Shown here one piece after another: positions 52,876 to 63,156 of a stretch of DNA of 64,000 bases. The translations under genes and the position numbers were made by a program. A model generated the notes under the pieces. It was not told the DNA's origin. It saw nothing but the letters and a program-made list of their open reading frames with translations, and searched no databases. Where the stretch lies: NCBI RefSeq assembly GCF_030814835.1, contig NZ_JAUSVS010000005.1, forward strand, positions 186,001 through 250,000. Reading direction: 5' to 3'. The stretch's first letter is position 1. Each line of letters opens with the position of its first letter. The DNA is from Caulobacter ginsengisoli. Its GTDB lineage: Bacteria > Pseudomonadota > Alphaproteobacteria > Caulobacterales > Caulobacteraceae.

Positions 52876-54225
52876 ATGTGGCAACCCTCCCTCGGCGAAA
52901 CCAGCCAGCCGTTGTTCCAGGCCCTGCTGGGCGTGCTGGGCGATGACATCCAGGCCGGCCGTCTCAAGCCGGGCGACCGCCTGCCGCCGCAGCGCGAACT
53001 GGCCCACCGGCTGGGGCTGGGGGTCGGCACGGTGACCCGGGCCTATGCCGAGGCCGAGCGGCGCGGGCTGATCCAGGGCGAGGTCGGCCGGGGCAGCTTC
53101 GTCGCCGGCCGCCCCGAGGCGGGCGCCGGACCCATCGACCTGGCCCGCAACCTGCCGCCCCTGGCCGCCGCCCGCCGCGCCCTGCCGGCGGCGCTGGACC
53201 GCCTGGCCCGCCGCCGCGATCTGGGCGACCAGCTGGGCTATGCGCCGGGCGCGGGCGACGAGGCCGCGCGCCGCGCCCTGACCGCCTGGATCCGCCGCAC
53301 CGCCCAATGGGCCGACTTCGATGGCCGGCGGCTGGTCATCTGCGCCGGGGCCCAGCAGGGGACCGCCCTGGCCCTGGCCGCGACCTGCCGGCCCGGCGAT
53401 CTGGTGCTGGCCGAGTCAGCCACCTTCCATGGGATCAAGGCTATCTGCGCCCAGGCCGGCTATCGCCTGCTGGCCGGCGCGATGGACGGGGAGGGGCTGA
53501 CCCCGGAGGCGCTGGACGCCGCCGCCGCCCAGGGCGCCAGGGCCGTCTACCTGCTGCCGGTGCAGAACCCGACCGCCCGGGTGATGGCCACGGCGCGGCG
53601 GATCGAACTGCTGGCCATCGCCCGCCGCCGGGGCCTGGCGGTGATCGAGGACGACCTCTACGCACCGTTCGCCGCCCTGCTGGGCCGCCCGCCCCTGGCC
53701 GCCCTGGCGCCCGACCTGGTCTGGTATGTCACCAGCCTCTCCAAGACCCTGGCGCCGGGCCTGCGCACCGGCTGCGTGGTCGCCCCCGACGATGCGGGCC
53801 AGGCCCGGGTGCTGGAAGCCCTGCGCGCCATCGCCTTCGGGCCGCCGGTGTTCGGCCCCCTGGTCGCCGCCGACTGGATCGACAGCGGCGAGGCCGACGC
53901 CATCCTGGAGGCGACCCTCGCCGAGCTGACCGCCCGCGCCGACCTGGTCCGCGCCCGGCTGGGCCTGGCGGTGGAGGCCTCGCCCATGGCCGCCCCGCCG
54001 CATCTCTGGCTGCCGATGAACGAGCTGGACGCCGAGCGGGTCGCCGGCCGGGCCCTGCGGCTGGGCGTCGAAGTCACCCCGCCGCGCGCCTTCTTCCAGG
54101 ACGGCTGTCCCCCCACGGGCCTGCGCCTCTGCCTGGGGGCCGAGCCGGACCGCGACCGCTTCCAGGCCGGGCTGGACCGGTTGGCCCAGGCGCTGGGGCC
54201 GGACGAGCACCGCGCGGTGGTGTGA
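52876..54225 (+). CDS. MocR-type GntR/aminotransferase regulator
   Basis: ATG 52876 gives 449 residues. Residues 1-75 are a GntR winged helix (GDRLPPQRELAHRLGLGVGT, VTRAYAEAERRGLIQGEVGR), and the rest is a class I/II aminotransferase fold with the PLP lysine in YVTSLSKTLAPGLRTG. MocR proteins use PLP or a derivative as signal. It is divergent from phzF and overlaps the GNAT gene by one base. Confidence 0.92.
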   Translation: MWQPSLGETSQPLFQALLGVLGDDIQAGRLKPGDRLPPQRELAHRLGLGVGTVTRAYAEAERRGLIQGEVGRGSFVAGRPEAGAGPIDLARNLPPLAAARRALPAALDRLARRRDLGDQLGYAPGAGDEAARRALTAWIRRTAQWADFDGRRLVICAGAQQGTALALAATCRPGDLVLAESATFHGIKAICAQAGYRLLAGAMDGEGLTPEALDAAAAQGARAVYLLPVQNPTARVMATARRIELLAIARRRGLAVIEDDLYAPFAALLGRPPLAALAPDLVWYVTSLSKTLAPGLRTGCVVAPDDAGQARVLEALRAIAFGPPVFGPLVAADWIDSGEADAILEATLAELTARADLVRARLGLAVEASPMAAPPHLWLPMNELDAERVAGRALRLGVEVTPPRAFFQDGCPPTGLRLCLGAEPDRDRFQAGLDRLAQALGPDEHRAVV

Positions 54226-54680
54226 TGGCGGTCTTCGAACTCGACATCGACGGCCACCGCCTGAGCGACGACCGCCAGGGCTTCGACCTGGACCTGGCCT
54301 ATGACTGGATCGCCCGCCAGGCCTACTGGGCGACCGGCATCCCCCGCCCGGTCTTCGACAAGGCCATCGCCCACAGCCTGGTCTTCGCCGCCTACGCCCC
54401 GGACGGCGCCATGGCCGCCATGGCCCGGGTGATCACCGACCGGGCGACCTTCGGCCTGCTCTGCGACGTCTTCGTCGATCCCGAGCGGCGCGGCCGGCGC
54501 CTGGGCAAGGCGATGATGACCTATTTCCACGCCCATCCGGACCTGCAGGGCTTCCGCCGCCGCCTGCTGGCCACCGCCGACGCCCACGGCCTCTACGCCC
54601 AGTTCGGCTTCAAGCCGCTGGGCCGTATCGAGCGCTGGATGGAGATCCACGACCCGGACGTCTATCGACACCCCTCCTAA
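54225..54680 (+). CDS. GNAT family N-acetyltransferase
   Basis: The start shares a base with the MocR stop (TGATG). The 151-residue protein has the acetyl-CoA loop VFVDPERRGRRLGKAMM, preceded by a conserved strand (MARVITDRATFGLLCDVFVD) and followed by ADAHGLYAQFGFKPL. It acetylates an amine of unknown identity. Coupling to the MocR gene suggests a shared amino-acid-related pathway with PhzF. Confidence 0.88.
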   Translation: MAVFELDIDGHRLSDDRQGFDLDLAYDWIARQAYWATGIPRPVFDKAIAHSLVFAAYAPDGAMAAMARVITDRATFGLLCDVFVDPERRGRRLGKAMMTYFHAHPDLQGFRRRLLATADAHGLYAQFGFKPLGRIERWMEIHDPDVYRHPS

Positions 54681-54721
54681 TGCAGGGTGCGGCCGGCACT
54701 GATCCTCGTCAGATTGGCGGC

Positions 54722-55663
54722 ATGAGCCTGGACCTCAACTTCGGCAAGCTGCTGGGCTTCTCCGCGCTGCTCTGGCTGGTGCTGATCGTGGCCCTGCTGG
54801 CCGATCCCGGCGCCTGGACGGCCTGGCAGGTCACCGCCTTCTTCGTCTTCCCTGTGATTTGCACGGCCATCCTCTGGGCCATCGCGCGGCGCGACTGGCG
54901 GCTGGAGGCCATCCCCCACGGCCTGATCCACCACACGCTGGGCCGCACCGAGCGGTTCGACTGGCGGGCCATGGGTCCGTTCACCGTCAAGGGCCTGCCG
55001 ATCGGCCCGAAGGTTCTGGAATTCCCTTATCCCGCCCAGGCCGACGGCTCGGGACCGCCGCGCCGCCTGCTGCTGGTGTTCGGCGACCAGTCGGGCGCCC
55101 AGACGGCCGTCACGCTGGAGCGCTTCCGCCGGCTCTATCTGCGGGCCCCGCAGGCGCCGGAACCGGTCGACGCGACGATCCGGCTGGCGATGTCGTGGTT
55201 CAGACTGTTCATGCTGCTGCGGCCGGCCTTTCTTGTAGTGGGGATCGGCGCCGGCGCGGCGATGACCTGGCTGCCAGGCGTGGATGTGCGGCTGCTCCTG
55301 TTCGGTGTCATCGTCTTGAGCGTGGCGGCCGTGGCGCTCGTGGCGCGCCTGCACAGCCTGACTCTGGGCGACCATGCTCTGGTCCTCACAGGCTGGGGCC
55401 GGGAGACGGAGATTTCCTGGATCGCCATCGAGGAAGTCAGGCTCGTCACGGGCGGCGTCTGGCCCTTCCGTCTGCCGGTGCTGGCCCTGACCTGGCGCGG
55501 CGACGCCCCGCCGTTCCACAAGACCCGGATCGGCGATCTCTACGGCGACTGGCGGCTGGAAGATCTGCTGCCCCTCATCGACGAGCGCCGCATCGCCGCC
55601 TTCGAGGCGATCAACGCCGACGAGCCGCCGTCAGCCCAGCCCACCCCAGTTTCCGGTCGATAG
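54722..55663 (+). CDS. hypothetical membrane protein (313 aa)
   Basis: Starting at ATG 54722, four spans appear in two pairs (LLGFSALLWLVLIVALLADP; WQVTAFFVFPVICTAILWAI; and about residues 177-220), each pair followed by a soluble segment (RTERFDWRAMGPFTVKGLPI; ETEISWIAIEEVRLVTGG). The soluble segments resemble PH-like beta domains. Family unknown. Its last 33 bp overlap the convergent DUF4262 gene. Confidence 0.7.
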   Translation: MSLDLNFGKLLGFSALLWLVLIVALLADPGAWTAWQVTAFFVFPVICTAILWAIARRDWRLEAIPHGLIHHTLGRTERFDWRAMGPFTVKGLPIGPKVLEFPYPAQADGSGPPRRLLLVFGDQSGAQTAVTLERFRRLYLRAPQAPEPVDATIRLAMSWFRLFMLLRPAFLVVGIGAGAAMTWLPGVDVRLLLFGVIVLSVAAVALVARLHSLTLGDHALVLTGWGRETEISWIAIEEVRLVTGGVWPFRLPVLALTWRGDAPPFHKTRIGDLYGDWRLEDLLPLIDERRIAAFEAINADEPPSAQPTPVSGR

Positions 55664-56119
55664 ATCCGGCTGCGGGCCAGCCTGCGCGTCCGGGCTCCAA
55701 GGGAATCGGCCCTCGCGATCGGACCAGATCAGCTGCAGGCAGGGAAAGTCGTCGCCGTTATAGAACCACCGGTTCCAGCCCAGATATTCCCGATAGTGAT
55801 CGGTGGAGACGGGCAGCAGAACCGCTTCTGCATTGGCGAACACCTCGCTCGTCGGCCGACTGACCGGCGGCGGACAGCCGGACTTTATGGCTCTGTAGAT
55901 ATCCCAGAGCACGTCATGCCGGGTCTGCTGATTGAGGCCGATGAAGAGGATTTCCGGGTGGCCTGATCCCGACCAGAAGCCCGTGGTGTAGGAAAAACCC
56001 GGTCCCTCCTCATCGTCCAGAATGGCGGTGTCGAACCAGCCGTGCTCACCGATGACATCCAGGAACCGTCGTTCCTCGTCGTCCAGACTCTGCGGGTCGA
56101 GATCGAAAGCGGTCCGCAA
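55631..56119 (-). CDS. DUF4262 domain protein
   Basis: The 162-residue protein has the DUF4262 core: FLDVIGEHGWFDTAILDDEE, FSYTTGFWSGSGHPEILFIG, and a later conserved DHYREYLGWNRWFY. The start is probably TTG 56119, three bases after the cupin gene's stop. Role unknown. It ends the thiD-led cluster. Confidence 0.75.
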   Translation of the reverse strand: MRTAFDLDPQSLDDEERRFLDVIGEHGWFDTAILDDEEGPGFSYTTGFWSGSGHPEILFIGLNQQTRHDVLWDIYRAIKSGCPPPVSRPTSEVFANAEAVLLPVSTDHYREYLGWNRWFYNGDDFPCLQLIWSDREGRFPWSPDAQAGPQPDLSTGNWGGLG

Positions 56120-56122
56120 AGG

Positions 56123-56560
56123 TCAGGCCTCGAACTCGGATTCGAACAGCCGCGTGGCGTCGGCCACGAAGCCTTCGCCCGCTTCCGGCCCGTCTCCGTC
56201 GGTGCGGTATTTGACGAACAGCCCTTCCATCCCGGCCGGGACAAACCCGACCAGCATCTCGACCGGCGCGCCCGAACTGTTGCGATAGCCGTGCCGGGTC
56301 CCCGCCGGGGCGCGGACGAAATCGCCGGGCCCCAGCGTGGTCACCGTCTCGCCGAGCAGGAACTCCAGGCGCCCGCTGCGGATCAGGAAGGTCTCCTCGC
56401 AGGTTCCGTGCCGGTGGGCGCCAAAGCCGGTCTGGTCGCTGGGCGCCACCGTCCACTCCATCAGCGAATAACGGCCGCCGGTGTCCTCGCCGGACACGAT
56501 GATGCGGGCCCGGTCGGGGCCGTCCTCGAAACTGACGCCGCCAGCGGTGGTGACGATCAT
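56123..56560 (-). CDS. cupin domain protein
   Basis: The 145-residue protein has both cupin motifs: HRHGTCEETFLIRSGRLEFL and PGDFVRAPAGTRHGYRN, with two His, Glu and a later His able to bind a metal. The start ATG overlaps the stop of the nucleotidyltransferase gene by four bases. The substrate is unknown. Confidence 0.85.
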   Translation of the reverse strand: MIVTTAGGVSFEDGPDRARIIVSGEDTGGRYSLMEWTVAPSDQTGFGAHRHGTCEETFLIRSGRLEFLLGETVTTLGPGDFVRAPAGTRHGYRNSSGAPVEMLVGFVPAGMEGLFVKYRTDGDGPEAGEGFVADATRLFESEFEA

Positions 56561-57135
56561 GCCGGTTCCTCGATCCTGACCTCGGGCCAGCGCGCCTGGG
56601 CCGAGCCGGTGGTCTTGGCCCAGCCCCGGGCCAGGGGCCGGTTGGGGTTGGGGCGCAGCCGCATGGCGAAGACGTCCTCCAGACCGAACGGCGCCTCGAT
56701 GCGCAGGGAATCGTCTGACCGCAGGGCGACACCGACTCCGAAGGCCGGGCAGACGAAGCGGGTCAGGGCCTCGGCGCTGCTGGAGAGCGGGGCGTAGGGC
56801 TCGCCGAAATGGTCCTCGAACCACAGGTGGACGCGGGCCTGGTTGCGCACCTCGACCAGGGCGTCGAGCGGCGGCGGGAACAGGGCGGCGGCGCGCTTGA
56901 TGGGGATGTCCTCGGCCTCGTAGCTGGTGTCGGCGCCGTCGAAATAGACCAGGTCGTAGTCGCGCACCCCGTAGTCGATGTCGCGGCCGGTCAGGTGATT
57001 CCAGACCCGCTGATAGACCGCGCCCGAGACGATCAGCCAGTCGGGCAGGTCCAGATCGCGCGCCAGGGTCAGCACCCGCATCATCGTGGGTGAGGCGCGC
57101 AGGATGGCGTCCAGGCGGGCTTCCAGTTCGGTCAT
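56557..57135 (-). CDS. nucleotidyltransferase family protein (DUF925-like)
   Basis: The 192-residue protein starts at ATG 57135, within the thiD stop (ATGA). It has the family's WLIVSGAVYQRVWNHLTGRD, then DIDYGVRDYDLVYFDGADTS with the acidic pair expected to bind metal, and VHLWFEDHFGEPYAPLSS. This fits the DUF925 nucleotidyltransferase-like group. Substrate unknown. Confidence 0.82.
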   Translation of the reverse strand: MTELEARLDAILRASPTMMRVLTLARDLDLPDWLIVSGAVYQRVWNHLTGRDIDYGVRDYDLVYFDGADTSYEAEDIPIKRAAALFPPPLDALVEVRNQARVHLWFEDHFGEPYAPLSSSAEALTRFVCPAFGVGVALRSDDSLRIEAPFGLEDVFAMRLRPNPNRPLARGWAKTTGSAQARWPEVRIEEPA

Positions 57136-57938
57136 CGGTTCCTCAACAGCCAGCCATGATCCAGGGGCCCGTGCCCGGCGCCGAAGCCCGGCGCCGCCAG
57201 CATGGCCTGATGCACATAGTCCCAGGCGCGGGCCACCGCCTCGGTGAGCGGCAGGCCCTGGGCCAGGCCCGTGGCGCAGGCGCTGGCCAGGGTGCAGCCG
57301 GTGCCGTGGGTGTGGCGGCTCACGATCCGCTCGGCCTCGAACAGGGTCTCGCCATCGGGGGTGATGAGCAGGTCGGTGACCCGGTCCCCCTCCAGATGAC
57401 CGCCCTTCATCAGCACCGCCTTGGCGCCGGCCGCCAGCAGCGCCTCGCCGGCCCGGCGCAGGCCGTCGAGGTCGGTCACCGTCAGGCCGGTCAGGGCCTG
57501 CGCCTCCGGGGCGTTGGGGGTCAGCAGGGCGGCGCGGGGGATCATCAGGCTTCTGACCGCCGCCACCGCCTCGTCCTCCAGCAGCGCCGCCCCGCCCTTG
57601 GCCCGCATCACCGGGTCGATGACCGCTGGGGCCGTCGTGCTGTCCAGGATGGCCGCCACGGTCTCGACCATGGCCACCCCGCCCAGCATGCCGGTCTTGA
57701 TGGCGTCTGCCCCGATGTCGTCCAGCACCGCCCGGGCCTGGGCCGCGACGATGTCGAGGGGGATGGGGTGGACGCCGGTGACCCCCAGCGTGTTCTGCAC
57801 GGTGATGGCGGTCACCGCCGTGGCCGCATAGCCGCCCAGCATGGTGACGGTCTTGATGTCGGCCTGGATGCCCGCCCCGCCGCCGCTGTCGCTGCCCGCG
57901 ATGATCAGGACGCGGCCGGGTCGAAGGGAGGGGTTCAT
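57132..57938 (-). CDS. thiD: hydroxymethylpyrimidine/phosphomethylpyrimidine kinase
   Basis: ATG 57938 gives 268 residues with ThiD motifs: VLIIAGSDSGGGAGIQADIK at the N-terminus, MLGGYAATAVTAITVQNT, VIDPVMRAKGG and the ATP/catalytic HTHGTGCTLASA with its Asp/Cys region. It phosphorylates HMP and HMP-P for thiamine synthesis. It leads a cluster of overlapping genes (57135, 56560, 56119). Confidence 0.93.
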   Translation of the reverse strand: MNPSLRPGRVLIIAGSDSGGGAGIQADIKTVTMLGGYAATAVTAITVQNTLGVTGVHPIPLDIVAAQARAVLDDIGADAIKTGMLGGVAMVETVAAILDSTTAPAVIDPVMRAKGGAALLEDEAVAAVRSLMIPRAALLTPNAPEAQALTGLTVTDLDGLRRAGEALLAAGAKAVLMKGGHLEGDRVTDLLITPDGETLFEAERIVSRHTHGTGCTLASACATGLAQGLPLTEAVARAWDYVHQAMLAAPGFGAGHGPLDHGWLLRNR

Positions 57939-58004
57939 GATCCCCGCATAGCCTCGCGGCCCGATCCGCGCCAGCGGGTTTGCAGCCGCCGCCGGCTGTG
58001 CGAC

Positions 58005-58457
58005 ATGGCTGGCATGGCAGGCAATCTGGACATGGTCGGACTGGCGCTGGCGGGCGCCGTGGGCGCTTTCGCCCTGGTCGCGCTGCGGCGACGGCGGCCC
58101 GCCACGACCGCGCCGGCGGTGATCGGGGTCGATCTGATGACCCTGCGGGCCGTGGTCCTGGGGATGGAGGTAGCGGCCAGCCATCTGGTCCGGGGGGCCA
58201 GTGTCGAGTGCCTGGGCGACTATCGCAGCGACCCCCGCCGGCTGGTGGTCGAGGTGCTGACCCGGACCGAGGCCGACGCCGACCGCCTGATCGCCGAGGG
58301 CGGCCTGGACGGGCGCCTGCGCGAGCTGCTGGGCCGGCACGGCTATCCCGCCGGGGCCATCGCCGAGGTCGGCCTGACCATCCGCTCCCAGCAGCGGCTG
58401 GAACGCGAGGCGGCGGCGTTGCGGGAGCAGGAAGACCTGTCCCGCTGGGCGGACTGA
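58005..58457 (+). CDS. hypothetical membrane-anchored protein upstream of kptA (150 aa)
   Basis: One N-terminal span (MVGLALAGAVGAFALVALRR) is followed by a soluble domain with an acidic helix-rich pattern (VIGVDLMTLRAVVLGMEVAA; LVVEVLTRTEADADRLIAEG) and a charged C-terminal helix (REAxx...EQEDLSRW). It lies 16 bp before kptA, so the two probably form one transcript. ATG 58014 is another possible start. Confidence 0.65.
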   Translation: MAGMAGNLDMVGLALAGAVGAFALVALRRRRPATTAPAVIGVDLMTLRAVVLGMEVAASHLVRGASVECLGDYRSDPRRLVVEVLTRTEADADRLIAEGGLDGRLRELLGRHGYPAGAIAEVGLTIRSQQRLEREAAALREQEDLSRWAD

Positions 58458-58473
58458 CCGGGGACCCCGCGCC

Positions 58474-59007
58474 ATGACCGATGACAAGACCATCTCCAAG
58501 ACCCTGTCCTACTGGCTCCGGCACCGGCCGGACGCGGGCGGCCTGACCCTGGACGCCAACGGCTGGACCAGCGCCGACGCGGTGATGGACGCCCTGATCC
58601 GCGAACACGCCATCGACTGGGACCGGCTGATCGCCGTGGTCGAGGACAACGACAAGCAGCGCTTCGAGTTCAGCGCCGACCTGGCCCAGATCCGCGCCCG
58701 CCAGGGCCACTCGGTCGAGGTCGACCTGGCGCTCGACCCCGCGGCGCCTCCCGACCAGCTGTTCCACGGCACGGTCGAGCGCTTCCTGGCCGCCATCCGG
58801 ACCGAGGGGCTGAGGCGCATGCGCCGCCACCACGTCCACCTCTCCGGCGACCTGGAGACGGCCCGCCGGGTTGGCGCCCGGCGCGGGGTCCCGGTGATCC
58901 TGACAGTCGACGCGGCGGCCATGGCGGCCGATGGCCATGTGTTCTTCCGGTCGAACAATGGGGTGTGGCTGACCGACGGAGTTCCGGCGCGATATCTGCG
59001 GGATTAG
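58474..59007 (+). CDS. kptA: RNA 2'-phosphotransferase (Tpt1/KptA)
   Basis: The 177-residue protein has the KptA pattern: SKTLSYWLRHRPDAGGLTLD (Arg-His pair), a middle KQRFEFS, then IRARQGHSVEVD, LFHGTVERFLAAIRTEGLRR and HHVHLSGDLETA, and the late GVWLTDGVPARYL. Tpt1 enzymes remove an RNA 2'-phosphate using NAD+. In bacteria the natural target is not established, since tRNA splicing of that type is absent. Confidence 0.93.
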   Translation: MTDDKTISKTLSYWLRHRPDAGGLTLDANGWTSADAVMDALIREHAIDWDRLIAVVEDNDKQRFEFSADLAQIRARQGHSVEVDLALDPAAPPDQLFHGTVERFLAAIRTEGLRRMRRHHVHLSGDLETARRVGARRGVPVILTVDAAAMAADGHVFFRSNNGVWLTDGVPARYLRD

Positions 59008-59019
59008 GCTTACTCAATA

Positions 59020-59051
59020 CCGCTCATCCCCGCGAAAGCGGGGATGAGCGG
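59020..59051. repeat. perfect 14-bp inverted repeat with GAAA loop
   Basis: CCGCTCATCCCCGC and GCGGGGATGAGCGG form a perfect stem with a GAAA tetraloop. It is the core of the longer element at 13310. It lies between the converging kptA and folP genes and could end both transcripts. Confidence 0.9.
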
Positions 59052-59076
59052 ATGTGGGTGGTGCTGGCTTTGGGCT

Positions 59077-59859
59077 TTAGGCCTCAGCGATCGCCGCCGC
59101 CACCTTCAGCGCCTGGACCGTCTCGCGCACGTCGTGGACCCGCACGGCCGTCACGCCCGCCGCCGCGCCGGCCAGCGCCGCCGCGATTGAACCGCCCAAC
59201 CGGCCGTCCGCCTCGCTCGGGTCAATAGCGGCGATGAAGCGCTTGCGGCTGGCGCCCAGCAGGACCGGGTAGCCGTGGGCGACGAGGCGGGGCAGGGCGG
59301 CCAGAAGGGCGAGGTTGTGCTGCAGGGTTTTGCCGAAGCCGATGCCGGGATCCAGCCAGATGCGGTCCCTGGCGACGCCGGCCGCCTGGGCCGCCTGCGC
59401 CCTCGCCAGCAGGAAGGCCTCGACCTCGCCGACCACGTCGGCATAGCGCGGGGCGTGCTGCATGGTGCGCGGCTCGCCCTGCATGTGCATGAGCACCACC
59501 TGGCAACCCAGCTCGGCGGCCATCTCAGGCGCGCCCGGCGTCCCCAGGGCCGTGACGTCGTTCCAGATCGCGGCGCCGGCGGCCATGGCGGCGTGGGCCA
59601 CGGCGGGCTTGGTGGTGTCGACCGACAGGGGAACGGTCCCGGCCAGGGCCTGGATCAACGGGACGATCCGCCCCAGCTCGACGGCCTCATCGACCGGCTC
59701 GGCGCCGGGCCGTGTCGACTCCGCCCCGATGTCCAGCACGTCCGCCCCGTCGGCGATCAGCCGCCGCGCATGGGAAAGGGCGGCTCCCGTTTCCAGGAAC
59801 CGCCCTCCATCCGAAAAGCTGTCAGGGGTGACGTTGACGATACCCCAGACCGCGGTCAT
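59077..59859 (-). CDS. folP: dihydropteroate synthase
   Basis: The 260-residue protein has the FolP motifs VWGIVNVTPDSFSDGGRF, DIGAESTRPGAEPVDEAVEL, PLSVDTTKPAVA, WNDVTAL and DPGIGFGKTLQHN, and ends with RVHDVRETVQALKVAAAI. It joins p-aminobenzoate to the pterin for folate synthesis. It lies 9 bp downstream of ftsH. Confidence 0.95.
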   Translation of the reverse strand: MTAVWGIVNVTPDSFSDGGRFLETGAALSHARRLIADGADVLDIGAESTRPGAEPVDEAVELGRIVPLIQALAGTVPLSVDTTKPAVAHAAMAAGAAIWNDVTALGTPGAPEMAAELGCQVVLMHMQGEPRTMQHAPRYADVVGEVEAFLLARAQAAQAAGVARDRIWLDPGIGFGKTLQHNLALLAALPRLVAHGYPVLLGASRKRFIAAIDPSEADGRLGGSIAAALAGAAAGVTAVRVHDVRETVQALKVAAAIAEA

Positions 59860-59868
59860 GCGCGGGCT

Positions 59869-61776
<1,908 letters not shown>

Positions 61777-61854
61777 CCGCTTCAAACTCTTCCAGTTGTC
61801 GCTCGACCTCCCAAGATAGGACGCCGGGCGGGTTTTCGCCATGCGGGCGAGGTG

Positions 61855-63156
61855 TCACATGTCCGGTTCGCTCTGAACGAGGCCGATCGCCGCGTCAAAT
61901 CGGGCCATCGTCAGAACCTCGCAGCGAACCGCGCCGCTCCCTGCAAGGATCGGGCAACTCACCGCCCCGGATTGATCCACAATGACCGGGAGGCCGGGGC
62001 GTACGGCGGCTGGGAGGCGGGTCAGGGCGGCGCGTTCGGTGGCCGGCAGGCGGCGCGAGAGGCCGGCGAGGGGGCGGACGGTGAGGCCGGGCTGGGTGGC
62101 GGTGAGCTCGAACCGGCCGTCCCAGACGATGGGTTGGTTGGGGGGGAGGGGTGTGGGGTCTTGGGACAGTTCGCCGGCGTCGCGGGTGATCAGCACGCGG
62201 TCGGGGCGGGCTTCGATACGGGCGCCGGCGAGGGTGGCGGTGAAGGTCTCGGCCGTGGCGAGGCGGTCGGCCAGCCGTTGGAGGCGATCACCACGCGGGG
62301 GACGGGTCGTTCCGGCGGCGCAGAGGCAGGCGGCGGCGAGGATTTGCAGGGGCGTCGCGCGGGGAAGCTCAAACCAGCAATCCTCCCCCGGAGGGGGAGG
62401 GGGACCATGCGCAGCATGGTGGAGGGGGTCGGTGTGACTTCCACGCCCTGCGGACGCCCGCAGCCGATCAGCCTCGCTCTTTTCTGAACCGTGCAAGTCA
62501 CACTGACCCCCTCCACCACCCCTTCGGGGCGGTCCCCCTCCCCCTCCGGGGGAGGATTTGCGGGCGCGGGCCCGAGCATACTTCACATCTTCGTTGGCGG
62601 GGTCGTCGATCCAGGTTTCGCCGCGTGTTCGCAGCCAGTCGCGGATGTCGTCGCGTGCAAGTCCCAGCATTGGCCTGAAGAGAAACACCCCCCGCCCCTC
62701 CGGCCAGGCCGGCGACGGTCCCCATTCCCGCGCATCCGGCACGGTCGAGCCTTCGGCGCGCATCGCCGCGCTCTCGGTCAGGTCGCTGGCGGTGTGGCCC
62801 ATCAGGATGACCCGCGCGCCGGCCTCGCGAGCGGCGTCCGCCAACAACGCGTGGCGGGCCGCTCGAGCGGCGGCGGGGAGGCCCGTGGCGGGTTTCTCAC
62901 CGGTCCAGGCCAGGGCCCGAAATTCCAGCCCCAGCCGAGCGGCCGTCTCGCCGCAACGCCGCGTCCAGGCCGCGCTCTGGGGATTGAGCCCATGATCCAC
63001 CGTCAGCACGACCAGCCGCCGCCGGCCCCAGTCCCGCGCCGCCAGCAGCAGCGCCAGGGAATCGCCGCCGCCGGAGAAGGCGACCGCGACCGGGGCGACC
63101 GAGGTCGCCGACAGTCGCCGCCCCAGAATCTTGGCGAAGGCGCTTGCGGGGATCAC
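61855..63156 (-). CDS. tilS: tRNA(Ile)-lysidine synthase with an in-frame repeat insert
   Basis: GTG 63156 overlaps the cpoB stop (GTGA). The 433-residue protein has the PP-loop AVAFSGGGDSLALLLAARDW, GHTASDLTESAAMRAEG and GETWIDDPANEDVKYARARA. The next 60 residues are encoded by a palindromic repeat (62379-62558) and read as Gly/Pro/His-rich low-complexity sequence. Normal protein resumes at CWFELPRATPLQI, with a C-terminal substrate-binding part. TilS makes lysidine at C34 of tRNA-Ile2 and is normally essential. The total is usual for the family, so some native middle sequence may have been replaced. Confidence 0.9.
   Translation of the reverse strand: MIPASAFAKILGRRLSATSVAPVAVAFSGGGDSLALLLAARDWGRRRLVVLTVDHGLNPQSAAWTRRCGETAARLGLEFRALAWTGEKPATGLPAAARAARHALLADAAREAGARVILMGHTASDLTESAAMRAEGSTVPDAREWGPSPAWPEGRGVFLFRPMLGLARDDIRDWLRTRGETWIDDPANEDVKYARARARKSSPGGGGGPPRRGGGGGQCDLHGSEKSEADRLRASAGRGSHTDPLHHAAHGPPPPPGEDCWFELPRATPLQILAAACLCAAGTTRPPRGDRLQRLADRLATAETFTATLAGARIEARPDRVLITRDAGELSQDPTPLPPNQPIVWDGRFELTATQPGLTVRPLAGLSRRLPATERAALTRLPAAVRPGLPVIVDQSGAVSCPILAGSGAVRCEVLTMARFDAAIGLVQSEPDM
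62379..62558. repeat. 180-bp palindromic repeat inside tilS, in frame
   Basis: Both arms (AATCCTCCCCCGGAGGGGGA to TGGAGGGGGT; then the reverse complement) match the intergenic copy at 40640-40820; the centres differ. Its 180 bp equal 60 codons without a stop in the tilS frame. Confidence 0.92.

Noticed and set aside
53307..54224. Second long frame within the MocR gene leading into the GNAT gene
   Set aside because: Its Pro/Gly/Arg-rich sequence is a frame shadow; the GNAT domain starts cleanly at ATG 54225.
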